A DNA stretch of 64,000 nt from an uncultured Ruminococcus sp. Lineage in GTDB: Bacteria > Bacillota > Clostridia > Oscillospirales > CAG-272. The stretch covers positions 1 to 64,000 of the forward strand of contig CACZNC010000004.1 in NCBI GenBank assembly GCA_902782445.1, written 5' to 3'. Under the pieces are notes generated by a model, which searched no databases, was not told the origin of the DNA, and saw only the letters and a list, made by a program, of their open reading frames with translations. Within the stretch, counting starts at the first letter, position 1. Every line of letters begins with the position of its first letter. Of the stretch, positions 25,843 to 35,600 are shown one piece after another. The translations under genes were made by a program, and so were the position numbers.

Positions 25843-26381
25843 CATTGTTCGATGCGGTAGACGGTCAGCCTGTACGTGCCGGTGCGGTCCCACAGGGCCA
25901 GGGCGTAAGCTCCGTCCGATCCGACATAGAGATCGAGGTAAGTCTCCCATTCGCCGCTCACGGATCCGGCGCCGAGGGGCTTGAAGGTCCGCCGTTTCCA
26001 GAGACCGTCCCGCAGGATGCCGTCCGTCTTCGCGTCGGAGAACATGAGGGCGAATTCGGAAAGCTTCGGAGCGGGGAGGCTCGCGGATTCCTCCGGCATC
26101 GTGTCCTCGTAGACCTCGTCGTCCACGGTCACGGTACCGCGGATCGACTCGGGGCGGACAAGGGAGCGGCGGCGCACAAGATCGAAGGTGATCTCGGCCT
26201 CCCCGCGTTCCGCTTTCTCCGGATCGGAGTCGATTGTCGGATCCGGCTGATAAACGCCTGTGATCGAAACGGAGCGGGGACGGCACCAGACTGCGGCGAA
26301 GACGGCGAACGCGAGGACCAGCGCGGCGAGGATGACGGCGGCGGTGCGCCCGACGTTTTTTCGATTCGGGGTCTTTTCCAT
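25842..26381 (-). CDS. single-span membrane protein, function unknown
   Basis: 179 aa from the ATG at 26,381, chosen because GGAGG stands 7 nt before it. A basic N terminus (MEKTPNRKNVGRT) is followed by one hydrophobic span (residues about 13-34, AAVILAALVLAFAVFAAVW). The extracytoplasmic part is beta-rich and ends in a compact domain with GEWETYLDLYVGSDGAYALALWDRTGTYRLTVYRIEQ. I do not recognise the family. It starts 13 nt downstream of the 171-aa gene and is probably co-transcribed with it. Confidence 0.7.
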   Translation of the reverse strand: MEKTPNRKNVGRTAAVILAALVLAFAVFAAVWCRPRSVSITGVYQPDPTIDSDPEKAERGEAEITFDLVRRRSLVRPESIRGTVTVDDEVYEDTMPEESASLPAPKLSEFALMFSDAKTDGILRDGLWKRRTFKPLGAGSVSGEWETYLDLYVGSDGAYALALWDRTGTYRLTVYRIEQ

Positions 26382-26394
26382 GATGGAACCTCCG

Positions 26395-26910
26395 TTATTT
26401 CTCCGCGGCATAGTCGCTCAGGTCGATCTGCTCCCCGGAATCCTCCTCTTCGATCCAGTGGGGAAATGCTTCGAAGAATTCCTTTTTGACGGCGTCGTCC
26501 GGCGGGAACGCTTCGCAGATATGCTCGTGGGACACGGTCCCGAGGAACAGTCTGCCGTCCGAGAAGAAACAGAGGTCCTCGAGGGTCTGATTCCAGCTGG
26601 AAGAGGAACAGCTGCCGTCGAACAGGAATAGCCTCGCGCAGTGCCGTTTCAGGATCCCGAGGGTCTTGTCGTTCACCGGATAGAGGATCCTGTCGAGCGG
26701 ATTGCCCGGGAGCGTGATAAAGCGGAACCAGCGGTTTGTCGGGATCCTGCGGCAGGCATGGGGGCTCAGATTCCCCTGGAGCGCGCCTTCCTTATGCCGT
26801 ATGCCGCAGACGGTGAACGAGAAGAAATCACAGTGCCGGAAGCACAGGTCCAGCAGCCGGGAGAAATCCTCCCCTTCGACGGCCCCGCGTTCCGGATCGA
26901 GGGTCAGCAT
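26395..26910 (-). CDS. hypothetical protein, 171 aa
   Basis: 171 aa, soluble, with no signal or span. It is rich in aromatic residues and cysteine (CFRHCDFFSFTVCGIRH near residue 28) and has an acidic C terminus (HWIEEEDSGEQIDLSDYAAEK). I do not recognise it. It lies 13 nt downstream of the aldo/keto reductase gene and ends just before the single-span protein gene, so the three leftward genes may be one transcript. Codon use is like the surroundings. Confidence 0.65.
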   Translation of the reverse strand: MLTLDPERGAVEGEDFSRLLDLCFRHCDFFSFTVCGIRHKEGALQGNLSPHACRRIPTNRWFRFITLPGNPLDRILYPVNDKTLGILKRHCARLFLFDGSCSSSSWNQTLEDLCFFSDGRLFLGTVSHEHICEAFPPDDAVKKEFFEAFPHWIEEEDSGEQIDLSDYAAEK

Positions 26911-26923
26911 GGGTCATTCCTCC

Positions 26924-27838
26924 TTACGGCAGCTTCTTCCCGGAGGCGCGGTAGAGCTCATACCACTCGTCGTGGGTGATCGTCACGTCCGAGGCCGCCG
27001 CGATCTGGGAGATCCGGTCCAGATTGGTGGTGCCGACGATGGGCTGCATCTTCGCGGGATGGCGCAGGATCCACGCGATGGCCATGCCGGTGGGGGTCAC
27101 GTCGTAGCGGGCGGAGATCTCGTCCAGCTTTTCGTTCAGCTTCTCGTAGTCCGGGTTCCCGATGAAGGGACCGGCGAAAAATCCGTGCTGGAAGGGGGAC
27201 CAGGGCTGGATCGTCACCCCGTTCAGGCGGCACCAGTCGAGGACGGAGTCGTCCCGGTTCACCGCCGCGCCGTTCTCCATGTTGACGTTGATCCCGGCGT
27301 CGATCATCGTGGTGAAGGCCATGCTGAACTGGAGCTGATCGACCGTGATTCTGTTTTCTCCGAGGGAGCGGTTCAAAAGCTCCATCTGCATGGGATTGTG
27401 GTTCGACACGCCGAAATGCAGGACCTTGCCCGCCTTGCTCAGCTGATAGAAGGCCTCCGCCACCTCTTCGGGCTCCACGAGGGTGTCGGGACGGTGGAGC
27501 AGGAGAAAGTCGAGGTGATCGGTCCCGAGGCGGGATAAGCTCTGTTCCGCCTGACGGAGGATGTGCTCCTTCGAGAAATCGTAGGATCCGGGCTTGATGC
27601 CGCATTTCGACTGGATCACCATCCTGTTCCGCATGGCAGGATTTGCCCGCAGGAAATCGCCGAATTTGGTTTCGCAGGATCCGCCGCCGTAGATATCCGC
27701 GTGGTCGAAGAAATTGATCCCGAGGTCGAGATCGTGGCGGATCAGCCGGTCGATGTCTTCCGCGGACATGCCGCCGATCCGCATACAGCCCTGCGCGACG
27801 CGCGAAGCGTTCACGCCTGCGAGAGAAAAGAATTTCAT
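26924..27838 (-). CDS. aldo/keto reductase (YdhF-like)
   Basis: 304 aa. NAD(P)H-dependent oxidoreductase TIM barrel with the catalytic set Asp/Tyr (INFFDHADIYGGG), Lys (VIQSKCGI) and His (DFLLLHRPD). The coenzyme site is near GVSNH and the C-terminal IVGTTNLDRI. The closest style is the YdhF/YtbE group of bacterial AKRs. The physiological substrate is not deducible. It is the first of three leftward genes. Confidence 0.9.
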   Translation of the reverse strand: MKFFSLAGVNASRVAQGCMRIGGMSAEDIDRLIRHDLDLGINFFDHADIYGGGSCETKFGDFLRANPAMRNRMVIQSKCGIKPGSYDFSKEHILRQAEQSLSRLGTDHLDFLLLHRPDTLVEPEEVAEAFYQLSKAGKVLHFGVSNHNPMQMELLNRSLGENRITVDQLQFSMAFTTMIDAGINVNMENGAAVNRDDSVLDWCRLNGVTIQPWSPFQHGFFAGPFIGNPDYEKLNEKLDEISARYDVTPTGMAIAWILRHPAKMQPIVGTTNLDRISQIAAASDVTITHDEWYELYRASGKKLP

Positions 27839-27921
27839 GTTGACCTCCGATGGGTTGGTATGGTTTCAGGATTGCCGTCTGTTTCCGATAAAGCCGGATT
27901 TGAATGTTGCCTGCGTTTCGC

Positions 27922-29529
27922 TCAGGGCCGGAAGTTCTCGACGCCTTCGGGCAGGAACCAGTCGTAGGTGACCCGCTCGCCGTCGATCTCCCATTCCGCC
28001 GGGATCTGGGTCTCCATCCAGTCGAGGGGACGGGCGGCGTTCTTCTGGACCGAGTTGACCGCCCACGCCGCGCGGAGTTCGGCCATCTGATCTTCGTCGA
28101 GGATCCCGGGCTTGCAGGAGACAAAGAGCGGGGATCCGGTGCGGGCGAGGACGTCCAGCCACTGGCGGTTCTTCTCCCACGGCACGGGACCGAGGATCCC
28201 CACGCAGTCCGCGTCCGCCATGAAGAACGCGCCGTTCTGGATCAGGCGGTGGGAAAGGGTGTTGACGCCCATCTTCCGGGTCCTCTCCCATTCGCGGCCC
28301 GAGGTGTCGTCCCCGGTGCGGTTGAGCTCGTGCAGGCCGGCGCAGAGGTGGCCGATCACGTTGCACCCGATGATGACGCAGTTCTCCCCCGCCGCCTCGC
28401 GGACCGTCTTATAGAAGTTCACGACGATCTCCGCCGAGGTCTTCGAGCGGTCGTAGAAGGCCCAGCCGTCCTTCGTGACCTGACCGCGCATCCACGCCCC
28501 CCAGTTGCCAAAGAGGTCGAAGGTGGAGTAGTCGTGCTTGATGAGCTCGTAGCCCCATTCGCCGACGATCTTCTTCGTGACGCGGCGGACGTAGTCGAGC
28601 ACGGCCGGATTCGACGGATCGAGATAGTTCTTGTCCCGCGCGAGCCGCCAGTCTTCCGAGGCCTCCGGGATCTCCCGCTGTCCGTCCACGAGATAGCGCA
28701 CCCAGATCCCCGGGCGGACCCCCATCCCGCGCATTTCGTCCGCGAGGGCCTTCATGTCGGGGAAGCAGTCCTTCGGGATATCCCACGGCGCGTCGCAGTT
28801 GTGCTTCTGCCAGCCGTCGTCGATCACCATGTAGGGCGGATTATCTAGCCCCGCGCACTGGGAGGCGACGATCTCCGTGTCCCGCACGATGTCGTCGTGG
28901 GAACTCACCCCGTAGGCGTAATACCAGTTGTTCGATCCGTAGACGGGATGCTTCGGCAGCAGCGGATCGGGACTCATGGCACGGCAGAACGCCCGGCCCG
29001 CGTCGAACGCGCTCATGTCCGGGTAGTTCTCCATGAGCACCTCGCAGACCTCGAGCGTCCGGCCCGAAAGGATCACCCCCGCGCCGCCCGAACGCACGTC
29101 CGCCCAGAGCGTCGCGCCCGCCCCGTCGTACTGCCACGAGACCATCGCCCCGGGCCGCACCTTCACGCCGAAGCCCTCGGTCAGCCGCCCCGCGCAGTCG
29201 GGATTCCGGTCGGAGCCGTTCGAGACCAGCATGTACCAGGGCATGATCCGCTCGGGTTCGATTCCGCGCCAGGCCAGATCCCCGTAGCCCCGTTCCCAGT
29301 GGTCGCCGAGGATGCGGACGGGTTCGCCCCGCTTTTCGCCTTCGCGGAAGTTCCAGCGCAGGCAGAGGTATTTGACGGGAGTGGATCCCGCCCGGAGGGT
29401 GACGGTAAGGGCGTCCGGGGAGAGGGAAAGCCCCGCCTCCACGTCGCCCCGGCAAAGCGGATAAGCGGAGGCGGAGAACGATTCGGATTCCGTATACACG
29501 GTGAGAAGATCCGGCATTCTGAGTTTCAT
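27922..29529 (-). CDS. alpha-galactosidase-like glycosidase (clan GH-D)
   Basis: 535 aa from the ATG at 29,529 (AAAGGA 8 nt upstream). An N-terminal beta domain (about 1-165) precedes a TIM barrel with NNWYYAYG, MVIDDGWQKHN, VRPGIWVRYL and ELIKHDYSTFDLFG, where the Asp after KH matches the GH27/GH36 nucleophile. TGDDTSGREW is a candidate for the acid/base Asp. Then come ADADCVGI and a short beta C terminus. No signal peptide, so it acts on sugars already taken up or on oligosaccharides in the cytoplasm. It could be an alpha-galactosidase or related GH-D enzyme; substrate uncertain. Confidence 0.82.
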   Translation of the reverse strand: MKLRMPDLLTVYTESESFSASAYPLCRGDVEAGLSLSPDALTVTLRAGSTPVKYLCLRWNFREGEKRGEPVRILGDHWERGYGDLAWRGIEPERIMPWYMLVSNGSDRNPDCAGRLTEGFGVKVRPGAMVSWQYDGAGATLWADVRSGGAGVILSGRTLEVCEVLMENYPDMSAFDAGRAFCRAMSPDPLLPKHPVYGSNNWYYAYGVSSHDDIVRDTEIVASQCAGLDNPPYMVIDDGWQKHNCDAPWDIPKDCFPDMKALADEMRGMGVRPGIWVRYLVDGQREIPEASEDWRLARDKNYLDPSNPAVLDYVRRVTKKIVGEWGYELIKHDYSTFDLFGNWGAWMRGQVTKDGWAFYDRSKTSAEIVVNFYKTVREAAGENCVIIGCNVIGHLCAGLHELNRTGDDTSGREWERTRKMGVNTLSHRLIQNGAFFMADADCVGILGPVPWEKNRQWLDVLARTGSPLFVSCKPGILDEDQMAELRAAWAVNSVQKNAARPLDWMETQIPAEWEIDGERVTYDWFLPEGVENFRP

Positions 29530-29564
29530 GAGAGTTTCCTTTCGCATGGTGATCGTCTGGAACG

Positions 29565-29593
29565 ATTATACACGATTTTTCCGCACTTGTCAA
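29565..29593 (-). promoter_or_regulatory. consensus promoter for the glycosidase gene
   Basis: Minus strand TTGACA (29,588-29,593), 17-nt spacer, TATAAT (29,565-29,570), 36 nt before the ATG. Confidence 0.85.
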
Positions 29594-29620
29594 CAGAATT
29601 AAAAAATGAGGCCCCGGGAC

Positions 29621-29649
29621 TTGCCGCGAGGGTCCCCGCATGATATAAT
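29621..29649 (+). promoter_or_regulatory. promoter for the sigma-factor fusion gene
   Basis: TTGCCG (29,621-29,626), 17-nt spacer ending in TGA, TATAAT (29,644-29,649), giving an extended -10. The untranslated leader to the ATG at 29,780 is about 125 nt, long enough for control, but no known element was recognised. Confidence 0.65.
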
Positions 29650-29779
29650 CGGAGGAGAATAGGCGGAAACGATTTGTTTTTTCGATTTTTCCGGCAGGAG
29701 AGCAAACTTTTTGAGCGGAAATCGCCACTATATGGTGCAGCTGCAAAAAAGCAAACGACGAACGAAAGGAGGGGAGGAC

Positions 29780-32407
29780 ATGGAAGAGCGGGAAACCGTG
29801 CTCCGGGCGCAGGCGGGCGACGGGGAAGCCTTCGAACGGCTCGTGGAACAATACTCCGCGGGGATCTACCGCCTGTGCCTCGGGCTGTGCGGGAACGGCT
29901 TCGACGCCGAGGACGCCGTACAGGAGACCTTCATCGACGCGTTTCTGTATCTGGGATCGCTTTCCGACCCGGACCGCTTCCCGGCGTGGCTCCGGTCGAT
30001 CGCCAGGCGCAAGGCAGCCCGGAAACTCGCGTCACGGCGGTACGACGAGGATATCGACGCCCTCGCGGACTTCCTGCCCTCCTCCGAGGCGTCCCCCCTC
30101 GATCTCCTGCTCGACCGGGAAAAAGGCGGGCGGGTGGCGGAGGCGTTCGGACGTCTCTCGGAAAAAAGGCGCGTCGCGGCGGAGCTGTTCTATCTCCGGG
30201 GAATGCGGGTGCGGGAGATCGCCGCCCGGCTGGATGTGAACGAGAACACGGTGAAAAGCCGAATCTACGACGCGCGGGAACAACTCAGAAAGGAGCTTTC
30301 CGATATGAACGGAGAACAGAAAGACAACATCACGCTGCTGAAAGAGAAGATCAAGAAGCAGCTCATCAGCCTCAATCGGTATTATTCCCTCCACGGCGGA
30401 CAGTTCGACGAGGAATTCAAAAAAGAAGTGGACTCCACTCTGAAGCTGATCGAGGGCGTGGAGGAGGGAACGGCAAAGGAAAGCCTGCTCGCCGACGTGC
30501 TGAACCATAAGATCATCGGCGACGAAAGCCTCGGGGAGGACGAAAGAAAGACGCTGGCCGAGCGCAAAAAGCAGGCGGCAAAGGACGGAAAGAACGCGCG
30601 CGTCATTGTCTCCGCCCTGATCGACGCTTTTTTCGAGACGGGCGGGGACGAAAAGAGGCTCGAATTCCTCGATAAGACCGCCCTGCCGGAAATTGAGAAC
30701 TACGCGGGATCCGAAACCTATGGGTACGCGAAGGGCGCTCTGCTCTTCTGGCGGGGCCGCACGCTCTGCGAATCTGACCGCTTTGACGAGGCGCGGGCAG
30801 ATTTTGAGGAGGCAGTCCGGCTGATCGACCCCTCGGACGCCTATCACGCAAACACCGTCGCCGCCCTCCGATTTCTCGACCGCATGGAGAAATTCGCTGA
30901 CCGGAACGCTGGATCGGGCAGATGGCAGGTCTCAGGCGAGGGATTCCTCATGGATGGGACCCGGCTGATCTTCCACAATCAACCCGGATTCCAGTTCGGG
31001 ATGTGCTCCCTTCGCTTTCCAAAGGACTTCTCTTCCTTCGGCTTTTTCGCATCCAGGTGCCGCCGGACCCTCTTCGACACTGCCATGCATCCCGGCGACA
31101 CGATCACCGACGAGAAGAATCACGCTTCGCTGACCTGTGTTTCAAAGGGTGAGCGGATCCGGGTCAAAGCCCGGGAGTTTGAAAACTGCCTCCACATGAG
31201 AACGGAAGCGAAGCTCGAATGGTTCGATCCCTACGTTCTCGACACATGGTACGCGCCTGGTGTCGGGCCCGTCAAAGTTATAGTTTCCACGGAGGGAGCG
31301 GAGGAAACCTACGAACTGACCGAATACGAGATACGCGGCGGGGAGGGATATATGCCCTTCGCGGTCGGGAACCGGTGGGCCTACGAGAATCCGGACATCC
31401 CCGACTGGGTGTATCAGACGATCGAGCGCACGGTGGAATACACGGACGGCACCCTGACGAACGAGGCCGTGACGGAACCTTACGCCTTGAAGAAGGGGTA
31501 CGAACAGTCCGAAGAGGTCGATTCCTCGGTATATCTCTCCTTCGCGGCCGCGCTCGCCGACGAATGGAAGATCGCCGAGGCCGTCGAGATGCTGAAAAAG
31601 GCGGTGCGGCTGAACGTCCACGAGGAATCCGTCCGCATCGCGCTCTACGGGATCGAAGTCCTGTCCCGCTTCCTCGACTATCAGAAGAAGGGTTACCGGT
31701 TCTGTCCGTCGTCCGTCAACGCCCTCAGCTTCGTCAAAGACGCGGACGGCGTGCGGCTGAGCTATACCCCGGATCTCTCTTTCGGTCCGTATCGGTACGG
31801 CGAACGGGGACGGTATGAGGACCGCATTTTCGGCATCAAGACGTTCCGGTATCTGGATCACTTCATGGGCAGGATCTGGGACAGAAAGTGGGTCCCCGGG
31901 TACCGGGAGGAAAAGACAACCTACGACGGTCTTCCCCTCGTCTTCACCGTGGAGGAGGGCGGCACGGTCACGGTTCCCGCCGGGATCTTCGAGCACTGCC
32001 GCAAGATCACGATCCTTGTGAAAAAGCCGGAGGACAAGAGCGATCACTGGTATTTCGAGGACAATTACTCCCATGTGGACGCCGGACGCAAGGAATACTG
32101 GTTCGCGCCGGGCGTGGGGCTCGTGAAGAGCGTCTCGACCTGGGGAGAGGAGTGTGAAGCCGGGTGCGTCCTTGTCTCATACAGCGTTCCCGCCGCGCAG
32201 GAAGACGACTACTATCCCGTCGAGATCGGAAACGCGTGGGAATACGAGGAGCCCCACCTTGCCGCCGAAGGGTACCGCGCGAAGCGGATCGACCGGATCG
32301 CTTCCGGCATGAACGGGAGATACCTCGTCACGGACAGCCAGGAATTCGTCTGCTTCCGCACGGAGGAGGAATATCGAGAGCTGGTGAAGCAGAGCCATAA
32401 GTATTGA
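29780..32407 (+). CDS. ECF sigma factor fused to a TPR and duplicated C-terminal module
   Basis: 875 aa. The ATG is set by AGGAGGGGAGGAC directly upstream. Residues about 1-172 are a complete ECF sigma factor: region 2 (YRLCLGLCGNGFDAEDAVQETFIDAFLYL) and region 4 (LSEKRRVAAELFYLRGMRVREIAARLDVNENTVKSRIYDAREQL). Residues 173-300 are charged helices; about 310-370 is TPR-like (AKGALLFWRGRTLCESDRFDEARADFEEAVRL). Two copies of a roughly 285-residue module follow: WYAPGVGPVK at 490 and VGNRWAYENP at 529, then WFAPGVGLVK at 774 and IGNAWEYEEP at 816. The modules recall TapB/DUF3108-like beta proteins usually found outside the cell, but no membrane span or signal is visible. No anti-sigma gene is adjacent. 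The function is unknown; a self-contained sensor-sigma is inference. Confidence 0.85.
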   Translation: MEERETVLRAQAGDGEAFERLVEQYSAGIYRLCLGLCGNGFDAEDAVQETFIDAFLYLGSLSDPDRFPAWLRSIARRKAARKLASRRYDEDIDALADFLPSSEASPLDLLLDREKGGRVAEAFGRLSEKRRVAAELFYLRGMRVREIAARLDVNENTVKSRIYDAREQLRKELSDMNGEQKDNITLLKEKIKKQLISLNRYYSLHGGQFDEEFKKEVDSTLKLIEGVEEGTAKESLLADVLNHKIIGDESLGEDERKTLAERKKQAAKDGKNARVIVSALIDAFFETGGDEKRLEFLDKTALPEIENYAGSETYGYAKGALLFWRGRTLCESDRFDEARADFEEAVRLIDPSDAYHANTVAALRFLDRMEKFADRNAGSGRWQVSGEGFLMDGTRLIFHNQPGFQFGMCSLRFPKDFSSFGFFASRCRRTLFDTAMHPGDTITDEKNHASLTCVSKGERIRVKAREFENCLHMRTEAKLEWFDPYVLDTWYAPGVGPVKVIVSTEGAEETYELTEYEIRGGEGYMPFAVGNRWAYENPDIPDWVYQTIERTVEYTDGTLTNEAVTEPYALKKGYEQSEEVDSSVYLSFAAALADEWKIAEAVEMLKKAVRLNVHEESVRIALYGIEVLSRFLDYQKKGYRFCPSSVNALSFVKDADGVRLSYTPDLSFGPYRYGERGRYEDRIFGIKTFRYLDHFMGRIWDRKWVPGYREEKTTYDGLPLVFTVEEGGTVTVPAGIFEHCRKITILVKKPEDKSDHWYFEDNYSHVDAGRKEYWFAPGVGLVKSVSTWGEECEAGCVLVSYSVPAAQEDDYYPVEIGNAWEYEEPHLAAEGYRAKRIDRIASGMNGRYLVTDSQEFVCFRTEEEYRELVKQSHKY

Positions 32408-32480
32408 AGCTGCTGGTGGCTAGTGGTTAGTAGAACGAGTTAGGAGTTAGGAGTGACGGGAAATAAGGAATTAGGAATTG
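32408..32480. repeat. low-complexity intergenic repeat (copy 2)
   Basis: Contains GCTGGTGGCTAGTGGTTAGTAG then GAGTTAGGAGTTAGGAGTGA and AATAAGGAATTAGGAATTG-type units. It shares both motif types with copies at 23,570, 36,668 and 36,835 (the last in inverted sense). Confidence 0.65.
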
Positions 32481-32505
32481 CTTCTTGTTCTGATTTCTGA
32501 GGAAA

Positions 32506-32546
32506 CGGATCCCTCTCCCGGAGAGATTTCGGGGGAGGGATTTTTT
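32506..32546 (+). terminator. terminator after the sigma-fusion gene
   Basis: GATCCCTC (near 32,508) pairs with GGGAGGGATT near 32,532-32,541, followed by a T run. Confidence 0.8.
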
Positions 32547-32555
32547 GACGCGCAG

Positions 32556-32588
32556 AAAAAGCCCGGACCGTTTTTTCCGATCCGGGCA
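32556..32588 (-). terminator. terminator after the SLH repeat protein gene
   Basis: On the minus strand GCCCGGA, loop, TCCGGGC, then TTTTT. Confidence 0.88.
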
Positions 32589-32624
32589 GGCGAGTTGCTT
32601 TTCGGGACATTCCCGAAGAAGGGT

Positions 32625-35600
32625 TCAGTTGTTGAAGGTCATGAGGCGATAGGCTTCGTAGACGTCCCCGTTGTCCGCGGTAAGCTGGATGTAGTAGGTA
32701 GAGCCGCCGAGGAGGATCGCGAGGATGTCGTTGAGCTCGGGCAGGTCGAGGGAGGCCGCCTCGTTCGCGTTCACGTGGGTGGAAATGCCGGTGGAGGTGA
32801 GGAAGCCTTCCCGGGCGTTGAGGATCGTCACGGTGCCGGCGACCTTCGTCTCAAAGATCACGGAGCCCGTGTTCGGCATTCTCACGGAATTGAAGCCGGT
32901 GCCCTTCGCGGTCGCGCCGTCGTCCAGGCCGGTGGAGTACTGGGAGCCGGTGGTGAGGTCCGCCGTCACGGGGCTGAGATAGCGGCCGTCGACGAGGATG
33001 CTGAACACCGCGTACTTGTAGCTGCCGACATTGACGGTCTTCGGCATACCGGAGGAGATCTCGATCCGGTCGAATCTGTCGGCGGAGTTGTAGCAGCTCT
33101 CGAAGGAGGCGGCAAGCGGGAGATTCCGGTCGGAGTCGGTGAAGTAGTAGTAGAGCGTCCCGTTGTAGGAGGACATGAGCGTCACGGTTTTGTCGTCCTT
33201 GTTGACGGTGATGGAGAGCCCGGAACCGATGGTGTCGTATTCGGATCCCGCGATGTCGAGCACGTAGGGATTGGACCAGTCGCGTCCGTTCAGCTGGGAT
33301 CCTTCGGGAAGGAACGCGAGGACGGCGTAGCGGTTGCGCTTGTAGGCTTTTTCGTCGATGGTGATGGAGGTGAGCTGGTTGGCCGTGACGGGGTCAGCTA
33401 CGTCGCGGTAAGTGCCGGAGGACTGGTATTCCCAGTAGAAGTCGTCCGCGGCCCAGGCGGTGTCGTCCGTCGTGTAGAACAGGAAGACTTTGCCGTCCGC
33501 TCTCGTGCTGAACCAGATCTTGCCGTCGGAGACGTAGGGCTGGGTGGCGAATCCGTTGTCGAGGGCCAGCGCCAGTTCGACGAGGACGGGGCTGTAATCC
33601 GTGCCCGACTGGTCGGTGAACATGATCGCCATGTAGGGACGGGTGGCAGAGTACTGCGCGAGGTAGGAAATGGTGTAGAACTGATTCGGCCCGACGGACA
33701 TGGAGCCCTTGAGCCGGCTTTCCGCTCTGGAATACGCTTCGCTGAACTCCTCGGAGGACGGCGCGCTGGAGGAGGCGGTGTAGTAGTACTTCACGGAGCC
33801 GCCCTTGTCGGTGTAGAAGCGGATCTCACCCTCGCCCCGGAGAGCGGGATCGGTGGCAAATCCGGTGGAGATATCCACGTTCAGGACCACGGGCTGACGG
33901 TAATCGCCGCCGGAAGTGCGCAGGCAGATCACCATGTAGGGATAGCGGGAGACGAGGGAGGTGTCGAACTTGAACTCGGAAGAGTAGTTCGCACGGACGG
34001 TCTCCTTGCCGTAGACGGTCGCGGCGTTGTATTCCGCGCTGAACTTCTCGGGAGCGGGCGGTGTGGGTTCGCTCGTCAGGTAGTAGTAGAGTTGGCCGGG
34101 TTCGCTCGCGGTGTAGCGGATCACGCCCGCGGTCTTGATCTCGGGACCCGCGGAGAATCCGGTCCGGCCGACGCTGAGGATCTCGGGGATCATGTGGACC
34201 CCGTCGCTGTCGGTGAGCATCAGGGCGAGATAGCCGTAGTTTTCCGCGTAGCGGCTGTTGATGGTGATGTTGTAGCGGTTGAGGTTCGAGACATTGCCCA
34301 GGCTGCGGAGCGCGGAGTCCGTCCGGTCGTAGCCCGCCAGGAACTCGGCCTGGTTGAGCTTCGCGCCGGAATCGGTGTAGAACCACTGGGCACTGCCGTT
34401 GGATTTGGCAAGGAAGGCGAGGGTGTCGGAAGTGACGTCGGGACCGGAGGAAATGCCGTTGTCGACCGCAAAGGCGCACTTCACTACCACGGGGCGGTAG
34501 AGCTTGGTGTCCTGTCTCAGCTGGAGGACCAGATAGCTGAAGTTCGAGACGGCGGACAGGGTGTGCGGGGAGGTGTAGCTCCACACGCCGGATTCCGCGT
34601 TGAACCGCACGGTGTAGTTGGATCTTTCGTATTCGGCGTCAAAGGCGAACACGGCCGGGGGAATGTCGGAGTTGCTGAAATAGCCGTACACCACGCCGGA
34701 TGCGACGGGTTTCACCGCCACCGCGCAGTTGTTCCCGTCCGCAAAGACGAAGGGCGGTTCGGTGAAGGCGTCGAGGTCGTCGGATTTGCCGGTGCAGGCG
34801 GTCCCCGCGAACACGGCGGTCAGACCGGGAGAGATGGCGTAGGAGGACGGGAAGAGCGCGGAGACGAGCCCCTTTGCCTGTACGTTCGCGTGTCCGATGG
34901 AACCGTCGCCGCCGATGGTGAGGGAGGAGGCGGAGGGAAGCACGTTCAGGGTCTCGACCCGGGTGTTCGAATAGATGTTGATGACCGAGGCTTTCTCGAC
35001 ATAGAGATCGCCGATCGTCGTGTAGTCGAGGAGGGAGACCTTGCCGCCGCCCGTGACGGTGACTTCGCCGAGGGTGCAGCGGTAGAAGATCACGTCCGCC
35101 CCGCCGCGGATGGTGAGGGGACCGTTGAATTTGCAGTTGGTGAAGGTGAGCGTGCCGGAATTCACGCCTTCGCTGATGATGTTCCTCCCGTCGAAATTGA
35201 CGTTCTGAATGACGGTGGAACCGCCGGTCACGAAGACGTTGTTGGTCTCGGCCGCGCCGGGATCCCGGGTCTTCGACGTGCCGGTGAAGATGGCTCCGGC
35301 CGCGCGGAAGAGGATCGTCAGAGCTTCGGCACGGGTGAGGACGCGCTTCGGCTGGAACATGCGCTGGCCGTTTTTCATGACGCCGTCCACCACGCCCTCG
35401 TAAGCCGCTTCCAGGACGTAGGCGCGGAAGTTCTCGGAGATCTCGCTGTAATCGGCGAAATATCCGGGGGCCTGCGCTTTGTCGGCGGAGAGGTCGAGGT
35501 AGCGGACCAGAAGAGCCGTCGCTTCTTCCCGGGTCAGCTTGCCGTTGGGGTCGACCATCGAGCCGTAGTTCAGGATGTAGCCCTGTTCGGCGGCCTTCTG

